Below, piece after piece: positions 1 to 9,700 of a DNA stretch of 14,907 nt. Both the position numbers and the translations under genes were made by a program. The DNA is from Euperipatoides rowelli (Eukaryota; Onychophora; Udeonychophora; Euonychophora; Peripatopsidae): NCBI GenBank assembly GCA_003024985.2, contig PXIH01S0030777.1. One strand, given 5' to 3'. How positions within the stretch are numbered: position 1 is the first letter of the stretch; every line of letters starts with the position of its first letter. The notes beneath the pieces were generated by a model that made no database searches, had not been told where the DNA came from, and was given only the letters and a program-made list of their open reading frames with translations.

Positions 1-1995
1 TATATACAGTATATGCAAGTGTCAATAACTTTCTAGCTGTAAGTCCGATTCCAATTATGTTTGATGGTAAATGTTTTGTTTTTGAAGGTCTAGAATATGG
101 TACCAAGGATAAGATCAAGTCCTCTTCAGAAAATATTTTGGAGAAGCCAAAATGTTCTTTTGCATCTGTTTGCCTAGAAAAATAAATTATTGCTGCTAAG
201 TCAGCAACTGTAAGTCATACAGTTTCAGGAGATTGTCTGACTGATTCTAACAAGAGTTCTGGGCCTTTGGTGGAAGGATTTAGAAGATGTGTATCATATT
301 CTAGGGTCTTATCTCCCCAAATGTTCAACCACCCACCACTGGTTCCGCACCTGAATGTGGTGTACTGATAGAAAGGATTCAACGTTTTACACTTGATTCA
401 TATGCTTTAGCTGTTTCTGAAGTTGTTGGAAATGCCTCTGTAGCCTTTATTTGGAAAAGCCCAGATGATGAGGCATATGTACTTATATTTGTAAAAACTC
501 CAGAAATGGCAAAGGAATTAGTTAGTGCTGGTATTTGGTTAAGGTGAAGATGGCTCTTGGTTTGTTTTTATCAAGAGCCTGCCGTTAGATTCACTGTGAG
601 TAGTGTGCTTCCCTTTATTCCGGAATATTTAATCATATAAGCTTTTCTGCCATTTGGAACTTCTGTCTATCCTATTTTGAGGAAAATTCCTGCAGCAGTA
701 AGAAGTCAGTTTTTTAGGGAGTTTCAGGCGAGAGATATCATTGGTAAAAAAAGTAATGAAGTTGTTTTTCCAGAAAAGATTACAGTATCATTTTTGGGTA
801 AAGTTTACTTATTATAAGTATCAGCAACCGGAGCAAAGTGCTATACTTGTGGATCATTGTATCACATGGTTAACAAGTGTCCTGTGCATTCACCCTTGGT
901 TGAGATTATGTTGGATTCTTCACAGGTCAAGAATGGTCCTGAAGAGGTGATGAAGGAACAAGGACTGGTTTGGTTATTCAGAAACAAGTCAATGCTAGTG
1001 CAAACAATACATCAGTAGTTGAGAATGATTCAACACAGATAAAACTGAATTTAGACTTGCAGAAGATGTCATTACACAGTGTAATTTGGGAAATCTACCT
1101 GTTCTTGAAGTTATGAATGTTCCAGTTGATAAGATAACTGGTGACAAGGAAAAGAGTGGTAATTTTTTAAGAAAGGGGAAAAAGCAAAAAGCATCAAAGT
1201 TAAATGGAGATGCTAAAACTGAATCTTCTGATGGTTTTTTATTGTCAAGGACATTTGGCCTTATAGCTTAGTTTGCTTCAACAATGGAAGTTGGTGAACA
1301 AGATGAGATTTTACTAAAGGAATCCCAAGATGGTTTGTAGAAAATTCCTTCGAATTTTCAGATATGTCTTCAACCATGGTTAAAGGTGATACACATGGGG
1401 AGAGAAAGAAACAGAAAGAAAAAGTTTTTTTGGAATTAATGCATTCAGTATTGAATTTTGAACTGGGCCTTGAGAATAATCTTTCTTCAAAGAAGATTAC
1501 ACATGGTCAGAATCAACAAGAAAAGAAAAAGCAAGAATGTAGTCTTATAAATTGCGAACAACAGGAGACAAGTGTGGTGGAAATGAAAGATGACAGTCAG
1601 ATTTCTTTGCAAAATATGTTAAAGGATAAAGAAGAAACAGTTGTTAATGTTTAAAAGTTTGGCTTTGAAGCAAGTATCAAGTAAATTGTGGAATTGATGG
1701 AGGAGTGAGTTTTAAGATCCAATAAGCTAAAGTCATTTCCAAAAAAAAAAAAAAAATGGCTGCACAGTTTTTAGTGACACATCCTGATTTAGAAAATATA
1801 ATTGGGGAAGCACTTTCAGTTCCAGGACATTATCCACCAGCATCATTTAAATTTAAGAAAATTAAAGATTTGCTTTCAGAGGTCAAACAGTTGACAGAAG
1901 GTCCTAAACTTACTAGGAATAAGAAGAGAAAGCAAGAGCTCCCAGAACTTAGTGTATATTTTTTTTATCTCCTCTCTTTTAATTATGAACTGTAA
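1..1995 (+). pseudogene. LINE copy A, ORF1 (gag-like nucleic-acid-binding protein), broken
   Basis: Degenerate first ORF of an L1/Tx1-like LINE; its N-terminus lies outside the window. A first block reads in one frame to a stop at 183-185. From 371 a second frame runs to 1018 through stops at 545, 638 and 815. It holds a globular region (near EPAVRFTVSSVLPFIPEY, 575-628) followed by a CCHC zinc knuckle at 839-880. After 1018 the tail is lysine-rich and split over three frames (1086-1271, 1364-1654, 1756-1995). The last segment (LENIIGEALS..., 1792 onward) has a counterpart in copy B near 10560. In related LINEs, ORF1 proteins coat the element RNA. An A16 tract at 1741-1756 lies at one frame change. 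Family assignment rests on layout and on similarity to copy B; clade is less certain. Confidence 0.72.
839..880 (+). other. CCHC zinc knuckle of copy A ORF1
   Basis: Reads CYTCGSLYHMVNKC, which is exactly C-X2-C-X4-H-X4-C, the retroviral/retrotransposon Gag-type zinc knuckle. It is in frame with the upstream ORF1 block, 22 bases after the stop at 815-817. The same spacing recurs in copy B at 9701-9742. Confidence 0.85.
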
Positions 1996-3369
1996 AACTT
2001 TTGCTAGTTTTAACACATGATTGGCTACTGCTAGGAAGCAATTACTTTTGGATCAATGGTGTTTTTCTAGTAGCATTTTGATCTGTGCAATACAGGAATC
2101 TAACTTGCAAGAATTACAATATAAACTAAAATATTGGAGTATTTTTGGAACTCTTTCTTCCTCAAGCCATGCTGTCTTGGCTTTTTGGTGTAGCAATACT
2201 AGTATAATATCCGAAAATCATATTGTTTCTGTGGTTCTGGATGTTGTCAAAGAGTTAACATTTTGGATAGATGACATTTCATACATTGTTTTTAATCTTC
2301 ATCTTCCACATAGAGACAGACAAGCAGAAGATGTTAAAACATTGGGACATTAAGGTATAGAATGTAAATTGGAGAACCATCTTAGACACAAAGGATAGTA
2401 ATTTGGTAGATTTAAGCAACAAGCAGATGAAAGAAGACAGCATGATATAGATCTTAGTGTTCAACCTGTGTTCTTTGTATTGGGGGACTTTAATTTAGAA
2501 ATGGAGGGATTAGATGATAAGGGTTCACAGAGAAAAAAAAACTTGCAGTGAGAGAACAAGTTCAATCAGTTCTTTCAGCCCTTTCACTACGGTTTTTGGA
2601 CTTTTCCTTAACAAACAAGCATTTACATGGTACAAGTGCCTCAGCAAATTTGGACTACATTTGTGTTCCAAAGACATGGTTTCTTAGAGTACATTCAATG
2701 GAAGTGGTTCCACATGCTGAAAGTGACCATGATTTGGTTGTGGCAAAGACATTAATCCAGGTTAATTAGCAAAAACCACCTTACTGGTGTTTTAAAAATC
2801 AATTGCTAGGTATCCCCAGTTTCATGAAGAGTATGAGATCCTTGCTGGGTGAGTGGATTCAACAAGTTCCATCTGGCCCAGGGGATTTTATGACATGTTG
2901 GGACAATTTTAAGAAGAATTTCATGTTTGTTTCAAGAGACTTCAGGAATAAACTACTAGAAAGAGGAGAAATTAGTTACTTATACAATGGTGTACACAAA
3001 GAAAGTTTTACCAAGAGACCAAGAGGTTTGCCACCACAAATTCATTTTCTTAAAGAAGAAGGAGGTGGAGTGACAAGTTCAAAATAAATCATTATGGAAA
3101 AGCTAGCATTGTTTTTTTTTCAGATCTATACAAATCTCCTTATGGAATTCAATCTCCCCCTTCAACGTTGACATTTGGTATACCTAAGATAGAACAAGGT
3201 TTAAAGGCAAACTGAGAGAGGCCTGTAACACTGGAGGATCTTTACATGGCTGCTTCTGATATGAATCTGGAAAGGCACTTGGTGGAGATGGTTAGACTTT
3301 AGAAGTTTATTTGGCATTCTGGCACCAACTTGGTCCATTAGTATTGACTTGGTTTTAGAATATGGTTAG
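1996..3369 (+). pseudogene. LINE copy A, ORF2 5' part: APE-type endonuclease and start of reverse transcriptase
   Basis: N-terminal part of ORF2, encoding an apurinic-like endonuclease that in this family nicks target DNA. Visible motifs in order are ICAIQES (Glu codon 2096-2098), NLHLPH (about 2295, in the place of the usual YAP-type motif), VLGDFN (2477-2494), LDYICV (about 2650) and SDH (2722-2730, with the catalytic His). Frames change in the A-run near 2533-2541 and in the T-run near 3111-3120. In-frame stops lie at 2351, 2767 and 3085. The PPYW-FKN motif after the endonuclease (2776 on) matches copy B at about 11485. The linker to the RT includes LYKSP and a GKALGGDG segment (3269-3292). 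The ORF is interrupted at 3370 by the hAT-like insertion and resumes at 5541. The extreme N-terminal Asn motif of the endonuclease is not recognisable. Confidence 0.8.
3362..3369 (+). repeat. Left target-site duplication of the hAT-like element
   Basis: ATGGTTAG directly abuts the left terminal inverted repeat. Its partner ATGATTAG abuts the right one at 5533-5540, differing at one base. Confidence 0.78.
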
Positions 3370-3382
3370 TATGGTGGGCCAT
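3370..3382 (+). repeat. Left terminal inverted repeat
   Basis: TATGGTGGGCCAT, paired with 5520-5532 in inverted orientation, 11 of 13 identical. The start resembles hAT termini, which commonly begin with a pyrimidine followed by AG or similar and a G-rich run. Confidence 0.78.
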
Positions 3383-3387
3383 TTTTC

Positions 3388-3592
3388 TTTTCTCCTTCTT
3401 TAAGGTGCACAGGAAAAAAAGGTGCAAAATGGTCTCAAAATAAAATGTGTCAAATATTATTAGATTCTGATAAGTCTAACTGCCTTTCGGATTAATGTCA
3501 AAATTTCGTTTTTTTTTTCTCCTTCTAGGAAAAGTAAGGCCGTTTTATTTATTTTTCTCCTTTTTTAAGGGGCTCAGCGAAAAAAAAGGTGC
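3388..3592 (+). repeat. Subterminal direct repeats with hairpin potential in the hAT-like element
   Basis: A roughly 38-base unit (TTTTCTCCTT...TTTAAGG...GGAAAAAAAGGTGC) occurs at 3388-3425 and again, diverged, at 3553-3592. A shorter third version (TTTTCTCCTTCTAGGAAAAG) lies near 3516-3535. In each full copy a CCTT-rich arm faces an A-rich arm ending in GG, so a small hairpin can form; in the second copy CCTTTTTT faces AAAAAAGG. Repeats of this kind near transposon ends are known transposase-binding sites in hAT elements. That role here is inference. Confidence 0.6.
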
Positions 3593-3601
3593 TGAAATCA
3601 C

Positions 3602-5233
3602 AGTTTCAGTATCAAAAAGAAAGCACAAAGAAGTTTAATTTGTCAACTTCATCTGAATCTATTCAATCGAACAGTGATGATGGTGTGTTCCAGCAACAGT
3701 CATAAGCTTCAATGTCAATGGCTCCTGTCTATACTACCACAACAAACAGTACAGTAGACTATGCTTTACTTTCAAGAGCATGTGATAGATACAGAGTATC
3801 AGACCAGCTGGGGCAGCTATAGCTTCAGCAATTCTTCATACTTCCACTTCATAAGTTATTGATAAAAATAAGCTTCGCCGGAAACAAAAGATAGCACAAA
3901 AAATGGCCATGGAAGGTCACAGAGTAATACAAATACCTGCTTTATACTTTAATGGACGAAAAGATAAAACTTTAATTATATCAGAAAAGGATGGGATAAT
4001 GTATAGACAGAGCATTCTTGAAGAGTTTATTTCATTGATAATGGAACCATAGTCGAAATTCTTGGGTTATATTGCCCCAGCTATTGGTACATCTGAATGC
4101 ATAAACAAGCAATCACCAATTTCTTTATGGAATCAAAAATATCTATGGAGTCTTTGCTGGCAGTTGGTGTGATGGAACAAACATGAACGTTGGTAAAAAT
4201 GGAGGTGTCATACGTCTGCTTGAAAAGAGTTTAGATAAACTGTTACAGTGGGTTAATCTGCCTACTGCATATAAATGAATTACCCTTCCGGCACTTGTTT
4301 CTGCTTATTGATGGCAGCACATCAGGACCCAAGACATTTTCAGGGAGAATCGGCAAAGATTTAGAAATGTGTTAAAAAATGCCAGTTTTTCGGTTTCAAA
4401 CTATTTCAACAGAGTTACCTGAGTTTTCTGTTCAAGGTATTAACACAGACAAATATATCTGTATAGAATTGTCTCGGCGGTTTTAACTGCCATATTTCCT
4501 AAGGGTTTAGCAAACAAATCCCAAGGAAAAATGTCTCATGCCCGATGGCTATCTCGTGCCAATCAAATTCAACATTTGTATGTTTCAATGGAATCTCCTT
4601 CTAAAAACTTAGTAATTATTGCAACGTATGTCATCTAGGTTTATGCTCCAACCTGGTTTGCTATCAAAATCCACCCTTCCTGTAAAGATGGAGCATGGCA
4701 CTTGTTCAAACTCATCACTGCAACTCAATATTTGCGCACAGAACTGAAAGCGAAAATAGATCCTGTAATTCAGAGAAACAGTTACTTTGCACACCCTGAA
4801 AATTTATTGATCGAATGCTGACCGACTCTGAATGGCACATCCATGAACTGGGCAGCCTGTTGCATTTTGAAAGCCCACAGCATTCAGCAAAATAGACTCT
4901 GACTGTTTCAACTTCCTACTGTAAACTTTGATGCATTTACTTATACCGATCTCATTGACTGGGAAGAGAATATGTCGGATCCACCAATATTGAAATCCAT
5001 ACCTGATGAAAAAATCAAACTGGTTGTCACCCAAAAAAGCAGAAGGAGAACTGTCTTTTCTAAGCCTGCCATGTCACACACAAGCAGTGGAAAGAGCAGT
5101 CAAGACAGTGACAGAAGCTTCAGGCACATTGTGCAACAAATCTGAGAGAGAAGGCTTCATTAAAAATCAAATAAAATCTTGCGCGAAATTAGACAGCAAG
5201 AAAGATTTTACACTATTTAAAATATTATTATAA
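3602..5233 (+). pseudogene. Broken hAT-like transposase
   Basis: Remnant of a protein of about 540 codons, now scattered over all three forward frames. Recognisable blocks in order are ACDRYRVSDQ (3778-3807), LYFNGRKDKTL (3942-3974), DGTNMNVGKNGGVIRLLE (4171-4224), LHINELPFRHLF (4265-4300), IFPKGLANKSQGKMSHARW (from 4492), IQRNSYFAHPENLL (4768-4809) and LPCHTQAVERAV (5066-5101). The order and wording match a family I recall as abundant and unnamed in arthropod and cnidarian gene sets. The DG...GG...L(L)E block resembles the TDGAPxMxG region of hAT transposases, with Asp 4171-4173 a candidate catalytic residue. Glu 5090-5092 in the last block could complete a DDE set. Stops and frameshifts throughout mean it cannot encode an active protein. 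Family recognition is from memory; its hAT membership is inference supported by the element ends. Confidence 0.75.
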
Positions 5234-5240
5234 TAATATT
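5221..5240. repeat. 20-bp perfect AT palindrome at the transposase stop
   Basis: AATATTATTATAATAATATT is its own reverse complement. The TAA stop of the last transposase frame (5231-5233) lies inside it. It may be a folded 3' RNA structure or a chance product of AT-rich sequence. Confidence 0.55.
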
Positions 5241-5519
5241 ATAAATGTAGTTTTTTAAATTTTTCTTTGTAATAAATAATTGTTTCTCAAACAATTTCAA
5301 TTTGATTTTTAGACACACATTTTTAACATTTTTTTAACCTTGCTGTAACAACTGGTCAAAAATAAGTTTTTTTTTTTTCAAAATATGTTTTCTCAAAGTC
5401 AATCCAGAGGCAGAAGATGATATCCAATTCTAATAAAATTTTATATGTGAGATAAAAACAGCATTTGGCATCCTTTTCTTGCTGTTCCCAATAGAAATCT
5501 TTTTTTTCTCCATACAATG
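5234..5519 (+). other. AT-rich 3' subterminal region of the hAT-like element
   Basis: No coding signal. It contains several T-runs (for example near 5369-5380 and 5500-5507) and begins inside the palindrome at 5221-5240. It lies between the transposase stop and the right inverted repeat. Confidence 0.6.
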
Positions 5520-5532
5520 ATGACCCACCCTA
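5520..5532 (-). repeat. Right terminal inverted repeat
   Basis: ATGACCCACCCTA on the + strand. Its reverse complement matches the left end at 3370-3382 in 11 of 13 positions. Confidence 0.78.
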
Positions 5533-5540
5533 ATGATTAG
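5533..5540 (+). repeat. Right target-site duplication of the hAT-like element
   Basis: ATGATTAG, one mismatch from ATGGTTAG at 3362-3369. Confidence 0.78.
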
Positions 5541-7616
5541 GATGGGCACATTATCGGTCTCAGCAGCAGTTGGTGTATTTACACTTATTAATAAGCCAGG
5601 ATACCTGTGGCTTATTCAGAATTGGAGACCTATATCATTATTGCCTGTTGAATTGAAGATTGTAGCTAGAGCAATTGCTACTAAATTAGCCCTTGCAGTG
5701 ATTTCAGTTATTCCTAAATGTCAGACAGGACTGACAGGGACTACTATTTTTAATTCCTTGACAGTAGTGAGGGATATTATAAATCTTGGCAAGTAGTCAT
5801 CTAAGAAATCTTTGTATATTTTGTCACTAGATATGGCTAAAACCTTTGACAGGGTGAATCATGTTTTTTTGTTTCATTTATTGAATATTATAGATTTGCC
5901 TGAATCCATGGTTTGTATTGTCAGGGCTTTATATATGAGTTTCACCTGTAGAGTCAAGATTGTGTATTGTATGTCAAGGAGTTTTCCATATGGATATAGC
6001 ATTGGAAAAGGTGACCCAACATCAACATTGCTGTTTACTTTGGCTATGCAACCACTGCTGAATGCCTGGCATCTTGCTTTGTATGAAGAGTGGTTCCATT
6101 TATCTTCTGGCAAGAGAATATTAGTAACCACATATGCAGATGATGTTACTTTTGTTCTTTCCTCTTTATCATCTATTAAGACCATTTTGGAGACTTTTGA
6201 TCAGATTGCAAAATATTCAGAGGCTCTTTTAAATGTCAAAATATCTACTGTATTCATGATTAAGGAAGCTCAGCAAAACTTACAGAATGACAGTTTGAGA
6301 TCACTTTTTTCCAGTGTCCAATGATTATATAAAGATTTTGGGAATAGTTTTCTCTCATTCTCTGAGAATATCAGATGATCAGTGGAATTGTAAATGGACA
6401 TCATCATGGAATACTCTTTCACTGAATGCTAAATGTTTGGAGAAGATGACATTCTTACATTGAGCTTGGTGGGTTAAGAGGTGTATTTGGCTTTGATGGG
6501 CTTTTCTGTTAAAAGTTCATCAGCCTACTCAGAAACATCCAATTGTCATCCTTGATGGTAGAGGCAAAATTGTTGGGAGGGAGACATTGGCTATCTGCAA
6601 CAGACTTGGCAGCTTATATCTGTCTCGGGGACCTGAATGCCTTACTACTTAATGATAAAATTTATATTCTTAGAATTGCAATGATTGTAAGGTTTTGTGC
6701 TACAGGTAAAAGTGGGCCTCAATTTAAACTTGCTACAATGATTTAAGACAAATATGGAGGCATGGGAGCTGGATGTGATATACTTCATACCAAGCCAGAA
6801 GAGTTTCAGCTAACCTCTCTGTCTGTAGTCTATGCTGCTGCCTTTAGGGGTTGGGAAAGACTGCCAGTATGTATTTGTCCAAAAACCAAAGAAGATATAT
6901 TGAATTTACCAGCTTTTAATTCAAAATTTTTATTGCCGCTGGAAAAACCAGTAGTGCTTTCATGTGAACTGGCAAAATTGATGAAAGTTAAAACAGTAGG
7001 GGATCTTTATCAGTTACAAGTTACACCCAAGAACTGGTAAAGAGAGTTAGGTTGCCTGTGAATAGTTGGGAATTACATTTATGGCTAAATGGAGATGTGC
7101 AGATGAAGTCAATAAGAATAAGAAGCAGTTTAACAGTTTCAGACCCCTCAGTTTCTTTGTGATGCAGTCTGATAAAGTAATAGAGATTTGTAGTTGAACT
7201 AATAAAATGTGACATGTGTTTTAAAGTCAAAACTAGAAGGCCGATCATTTTATGTTCATTCCAAGTCTTGGAAGATTTTGACAACATTGCAAGCACCTCC
7301 ACCATTTATTAGTAATATGTGGAAGTTTATGCACAAAGTAGTTCCTACACCAAACTTTTATTATCATTTTGAAATGTTAGAAGGCATTCATTGTGTATTG
7401 TGTTGTTAAATGGATAGTTCCTACGATCATCAATATAGGACATGTGGAAGCTTATCTCTAGTCATACAAATATTGAAATTTTTTATTGATAAACTTCTAT
7501 TAGTGCCATTAGAAATCCAATGGCAAGTGTATCCTGATCCAGTCGAAGAACATAGGTTGGCAACCTTTCGGGTGGCTGCTTTATATATGCAGAATCAACG
7601 GCAACAAGGAGTTTAG
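5541..7616 (+). pseudogene. LINE copy A, ORF2 3' part: reverse transcriptase and C-terminal domain
   Basis: Continuation of copy A ORF2 after the transposon. From 5541 to 6324 one frame is open except for a stop at 5794-5796. It shows NWRPISLL (about 5623), motif A LSLDMAKTFDRV with catalytic Asp at 5830-5832, motif B GKGDPTSTLL (a variant of RQGxPxSP, about 6007), and motif C YADD at 6133-6144. All three catalytic Asp positions remain. After 6325 the thumb region is shifted. From 6543 another frame carries GGRHW, the ILHTKPE...LNLPAF block and the C-terminal zinc motif, through stops at 6744, 7038 and 7407. The reaction in living relatives is target-primed reverse transcription. RT motifs and the zinc-containing tail resemble the L1/Tx1 group. 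The exact 3' end of the ORF is unclear; the frame continues past the stop at 7614-7616. Confidence 0.85.
7392..7445 (+). other. C-terminal zinc-binding motif of copy A ORF2
   Basis: Cys codons at 7392, 7401 and 7443 and a His codon at 7428 give C-X2-C-X8-H-X4-C. The TAA at 7407-7409 lies inside the X8 stretch. Copy B has the same spacing at 14298-14351. The pattern resembles the zf-RVT domain found after the RT in L1-type elements. Confidence 0.72.
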
Positions 7617-8289
7617 TTAACTCTTCTTCAAATTCACAAGCAAGAAGTTTTAATATTTTTTTTTGTCTGTGATTACACACCATTTAATCTATTTTGCAAT
7701 GACCTTTCCATCAAGTGTGGAGAGCATGAGATATAAATGGAAAAAAATGTGTATATAAGGAGATGGTGGCTTTTTTAAATGAAAGACAGCTTATTCATAC
7801 ATGATCAAAGTTCTTTTAAAAAATATGATGAGCATTCAAAGAATTTGTTTATAGAAATATAGGATTCCTGAAACCCCCTCCTACATCAACTTTCTCCATT
7901 GTTATTTTAAATTATTTTTATTCCTGGGAAGAAACTTTATTCCACAAATTTGGCTATCAAATATTTGTTTAAAAAATAAAAAAGTCAAATATATACAAAT
8001 CGCACTCACATCTACACTTTTCATCAAGATGAGCCATTGTGTTCCTAAACCCCTTCCAATCATACTACACTATAAAAAATAGATAGATAGTGTCTCTGCT
8101 TTTCTTTGGCAAGGCTTTAGTTCAACCTTCATTGATAGAGCCTGAAAATTATTTTGTGCATGTTACCTCTACTTACTCTAGGGTTGGAGAACATTTTACC
8201 ACACTTTATTTGGTAGTTTGAATTCTCAACTGTCTTTCTTGCAAGACATAAGGCATGTTTCCAAACTTACTGTAAGTGTATGGATCAAG
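7617..8289 (+). other. Non-coding stretch between LINE copies A and B
   Basis: No convincing coding signal on either strand. It probably contains the 3' end of copy A and the 5' UTR of copy B, but I cannot place the boundary: there is no clear poly(A) tail, target duplication or terminal repeat. A frame following ORF2 stays open from 7617 to about 7730, so a few more C-terminal residues of copy A may lie here. A tiny ATAG run sits near 8081-8092. Confidence 0.5.
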
Positions 8290-8840
8290 TCACCTTCCCT
8301 GACAGACCTCCTTGGGTCCTGAATCTCCCAGACAGGGCTCCTGAAGGATCTACTTTTTCAGATCAAAATGGAAACTATTTTACTGCCTCACAGCTGCTTG
8401 AGGATAGTCCACTCTTCTCACCAGATGGAATTTGAGCCTATAGATGCTGATATTGAGACTCAACAGCTATCAATTGTTTCAAACACACTGCACAGTTTGA
8501 CATGGCCCTTGGTCACTCCAGGACTCTTGAGTCTCAGGACACCCTGGAAGCTCAGGTACATTCATCTGCCTTTTTGGCTGATGCTGTTTCTGGTAGCATT
8601 GGGAATAATCCATAGTGCCAGACTCACAATGGAACATGAAATGCCTCTGTTGAGGTAATTTTACTCAAATGGAGCCTTTTACAAATTAGTCTGTTCTGAC
8701 TATCAATAGTTTCACTGATTTGGAAACAGGACACCAAACTTCAAATGGGCATAACATTTCTCCCTATTCATCTATTATCAAAATTATAACTGTTTCAGTT
8801 TGGAATTATATTTCAAATGTTTATACAACCCTTACTGAGC

Positions 8841-9021
8841 CTATTCAAAAAGGAATTGTGGGAAATTATGCTAATTCTAATATTTCTATGCAAAACTTTG
8901 CTTCAACTTAATCTAGTAATTAAATTCCAACTGTGTGAGGTTCATACAGTGGCTTACACGATTCTACAAACATGGTTGCATCTATTCAAAAAAGAATTAT
9001 GGGAAGTTATGCTAATTCTAA
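8841..9021 (+). repeat. Short tandem duplication inside copy B ORF1
   Basis: A 40-base segment at 8841-8880 recurs at 8982-9021 with 37 of 40 bases identical; all three differences are A/G changes. The offset is 141 bases, which is 47 codons, so the duplication kept frame. Both encode a variant of IQKxIxGxYANSN in ORF1 orientation. Similarity extends weakly upstream (TTTATACAACC and ATTCTACAAAC). Confidence 0.8.
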
Positions 9022-9700
9022 TGATTGTGGATTTAATCAACAAGATAAAGATAAAAGTGATACTTCACTTCATAAAACTAACACAGAGACTTTACCTACA
9101 CTTGTGGTCTCAAGAATGCAAATTCTGAGATTAATAGTGCTAAATCAAATGCTCAGGCCTTAGCACCAAAGATTTTGCTTGATTCAATTCCAAGGGTTCC
9201 ACACCAGAGTGTGGGATTCTTTTTTAGAGATTCAGATATACAAATCTTGATGACTACGCAGAATCTATAGAGAGGATCACTGGAAGAAACTCAGTAATCT
9301 TTATAGGCCATTCACCAGACAACAATGACTATATTATGGATTTCATGAGCAGCCACCATTTAGTTCCAGATTTGGTGTCAAAAGGATTGTTGTCAAAAAG
9401 AAATGGTATGTGTTACGCCATTTCAAGAGCCTGCCACAAGAGTAGTGGTTAGTAATGTGCTTCATTTTGTTGAAGATTCAGCAATTATTAATGCATGATC
9501 TCCATATGGGATACCAGTTTTAATGAATTAAGAAGAATTCATGCAGCCATGAATGAAAGCCAGAACAGAGCTATTTTGAGTTTCCGGTAAGAATTATATA
9601 TTCGTTTAAAAAAGATTACCCCACTGCCAGAATTTATATCAGTTTTTTTTTTTCAAATGGGAAGTCATATAAACTACTATTGTCAATTACCGGTCTTTAT

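Larger units (their letters stand above)
3370..5532 (+). mobile_element. hAT-like DNA transposon inserted in LINE copy A ORF2
   Basis: A 2163-bp element that splits the RT of copy A. The left end TATGGTGGGCCAT (3370-3382) matches the reverse complement of the right end, TAGGGTGGGTCAT (5520-5532), at 11 of 13 positions. It is flanked by ATGGTTAG and ATGATTAG, an 8-bp duplication with one mismatch. The left copy fits the nTnnnnAn target preference known for hAT transposons. Inside is a broken transposase-like gene (about 3640-5233) in the same orientation. The left subterminal region contains diverged direct repeats; the right 290 bases are AT-rich and non-coding. Joining 3369 to 5541 restores collinearity with copy B without a gap, which fixes the boundaries. 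Superfamily is inferred from ends, target duplication and a DG-type motif, not from a database match. Confidence 0.82.

Noticed and set aside
1741-1756. A16 run as the poly(A) tail of a processed insertion
   Set aside because: Copy B has an A-rich run at the equivalent place (10519-10526), followed by sequence aligning with DLENII of copy A. The tract is therefore an ancestral lysine-coding part of ORF1 that has expanded.
4609-5034. Two open frames on the - strand
   Set aside because: They overlap the transposase blocks read on the + strand (IQRNSYFAHPENLL and neighbours) and show no family features.
3370-5532. A host gene encoding the PCHTQAVER protein
   Set aside because: It is broken by stops and frameshifts, and inverted ends with a target duplication surround it.
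5874-6185. 103-codon open frame on the - strand
   Set aside because: It is the antisense shadow of the reverse transcriptase of copy A, which carries the YADD and motif A signatures on the + strand.
8081-8092. ATAG microsatellite
   Set aside because: Only about three units; too short to call.
8368-8658. 96-codon open frame on the + strand as a separate small gene
   Set aside because: It lies in the N-terminal region of copy B ORF1. Another frame over the same bases looks at least as protein-like, so it is more likely a fragment or shadow of ORF1.
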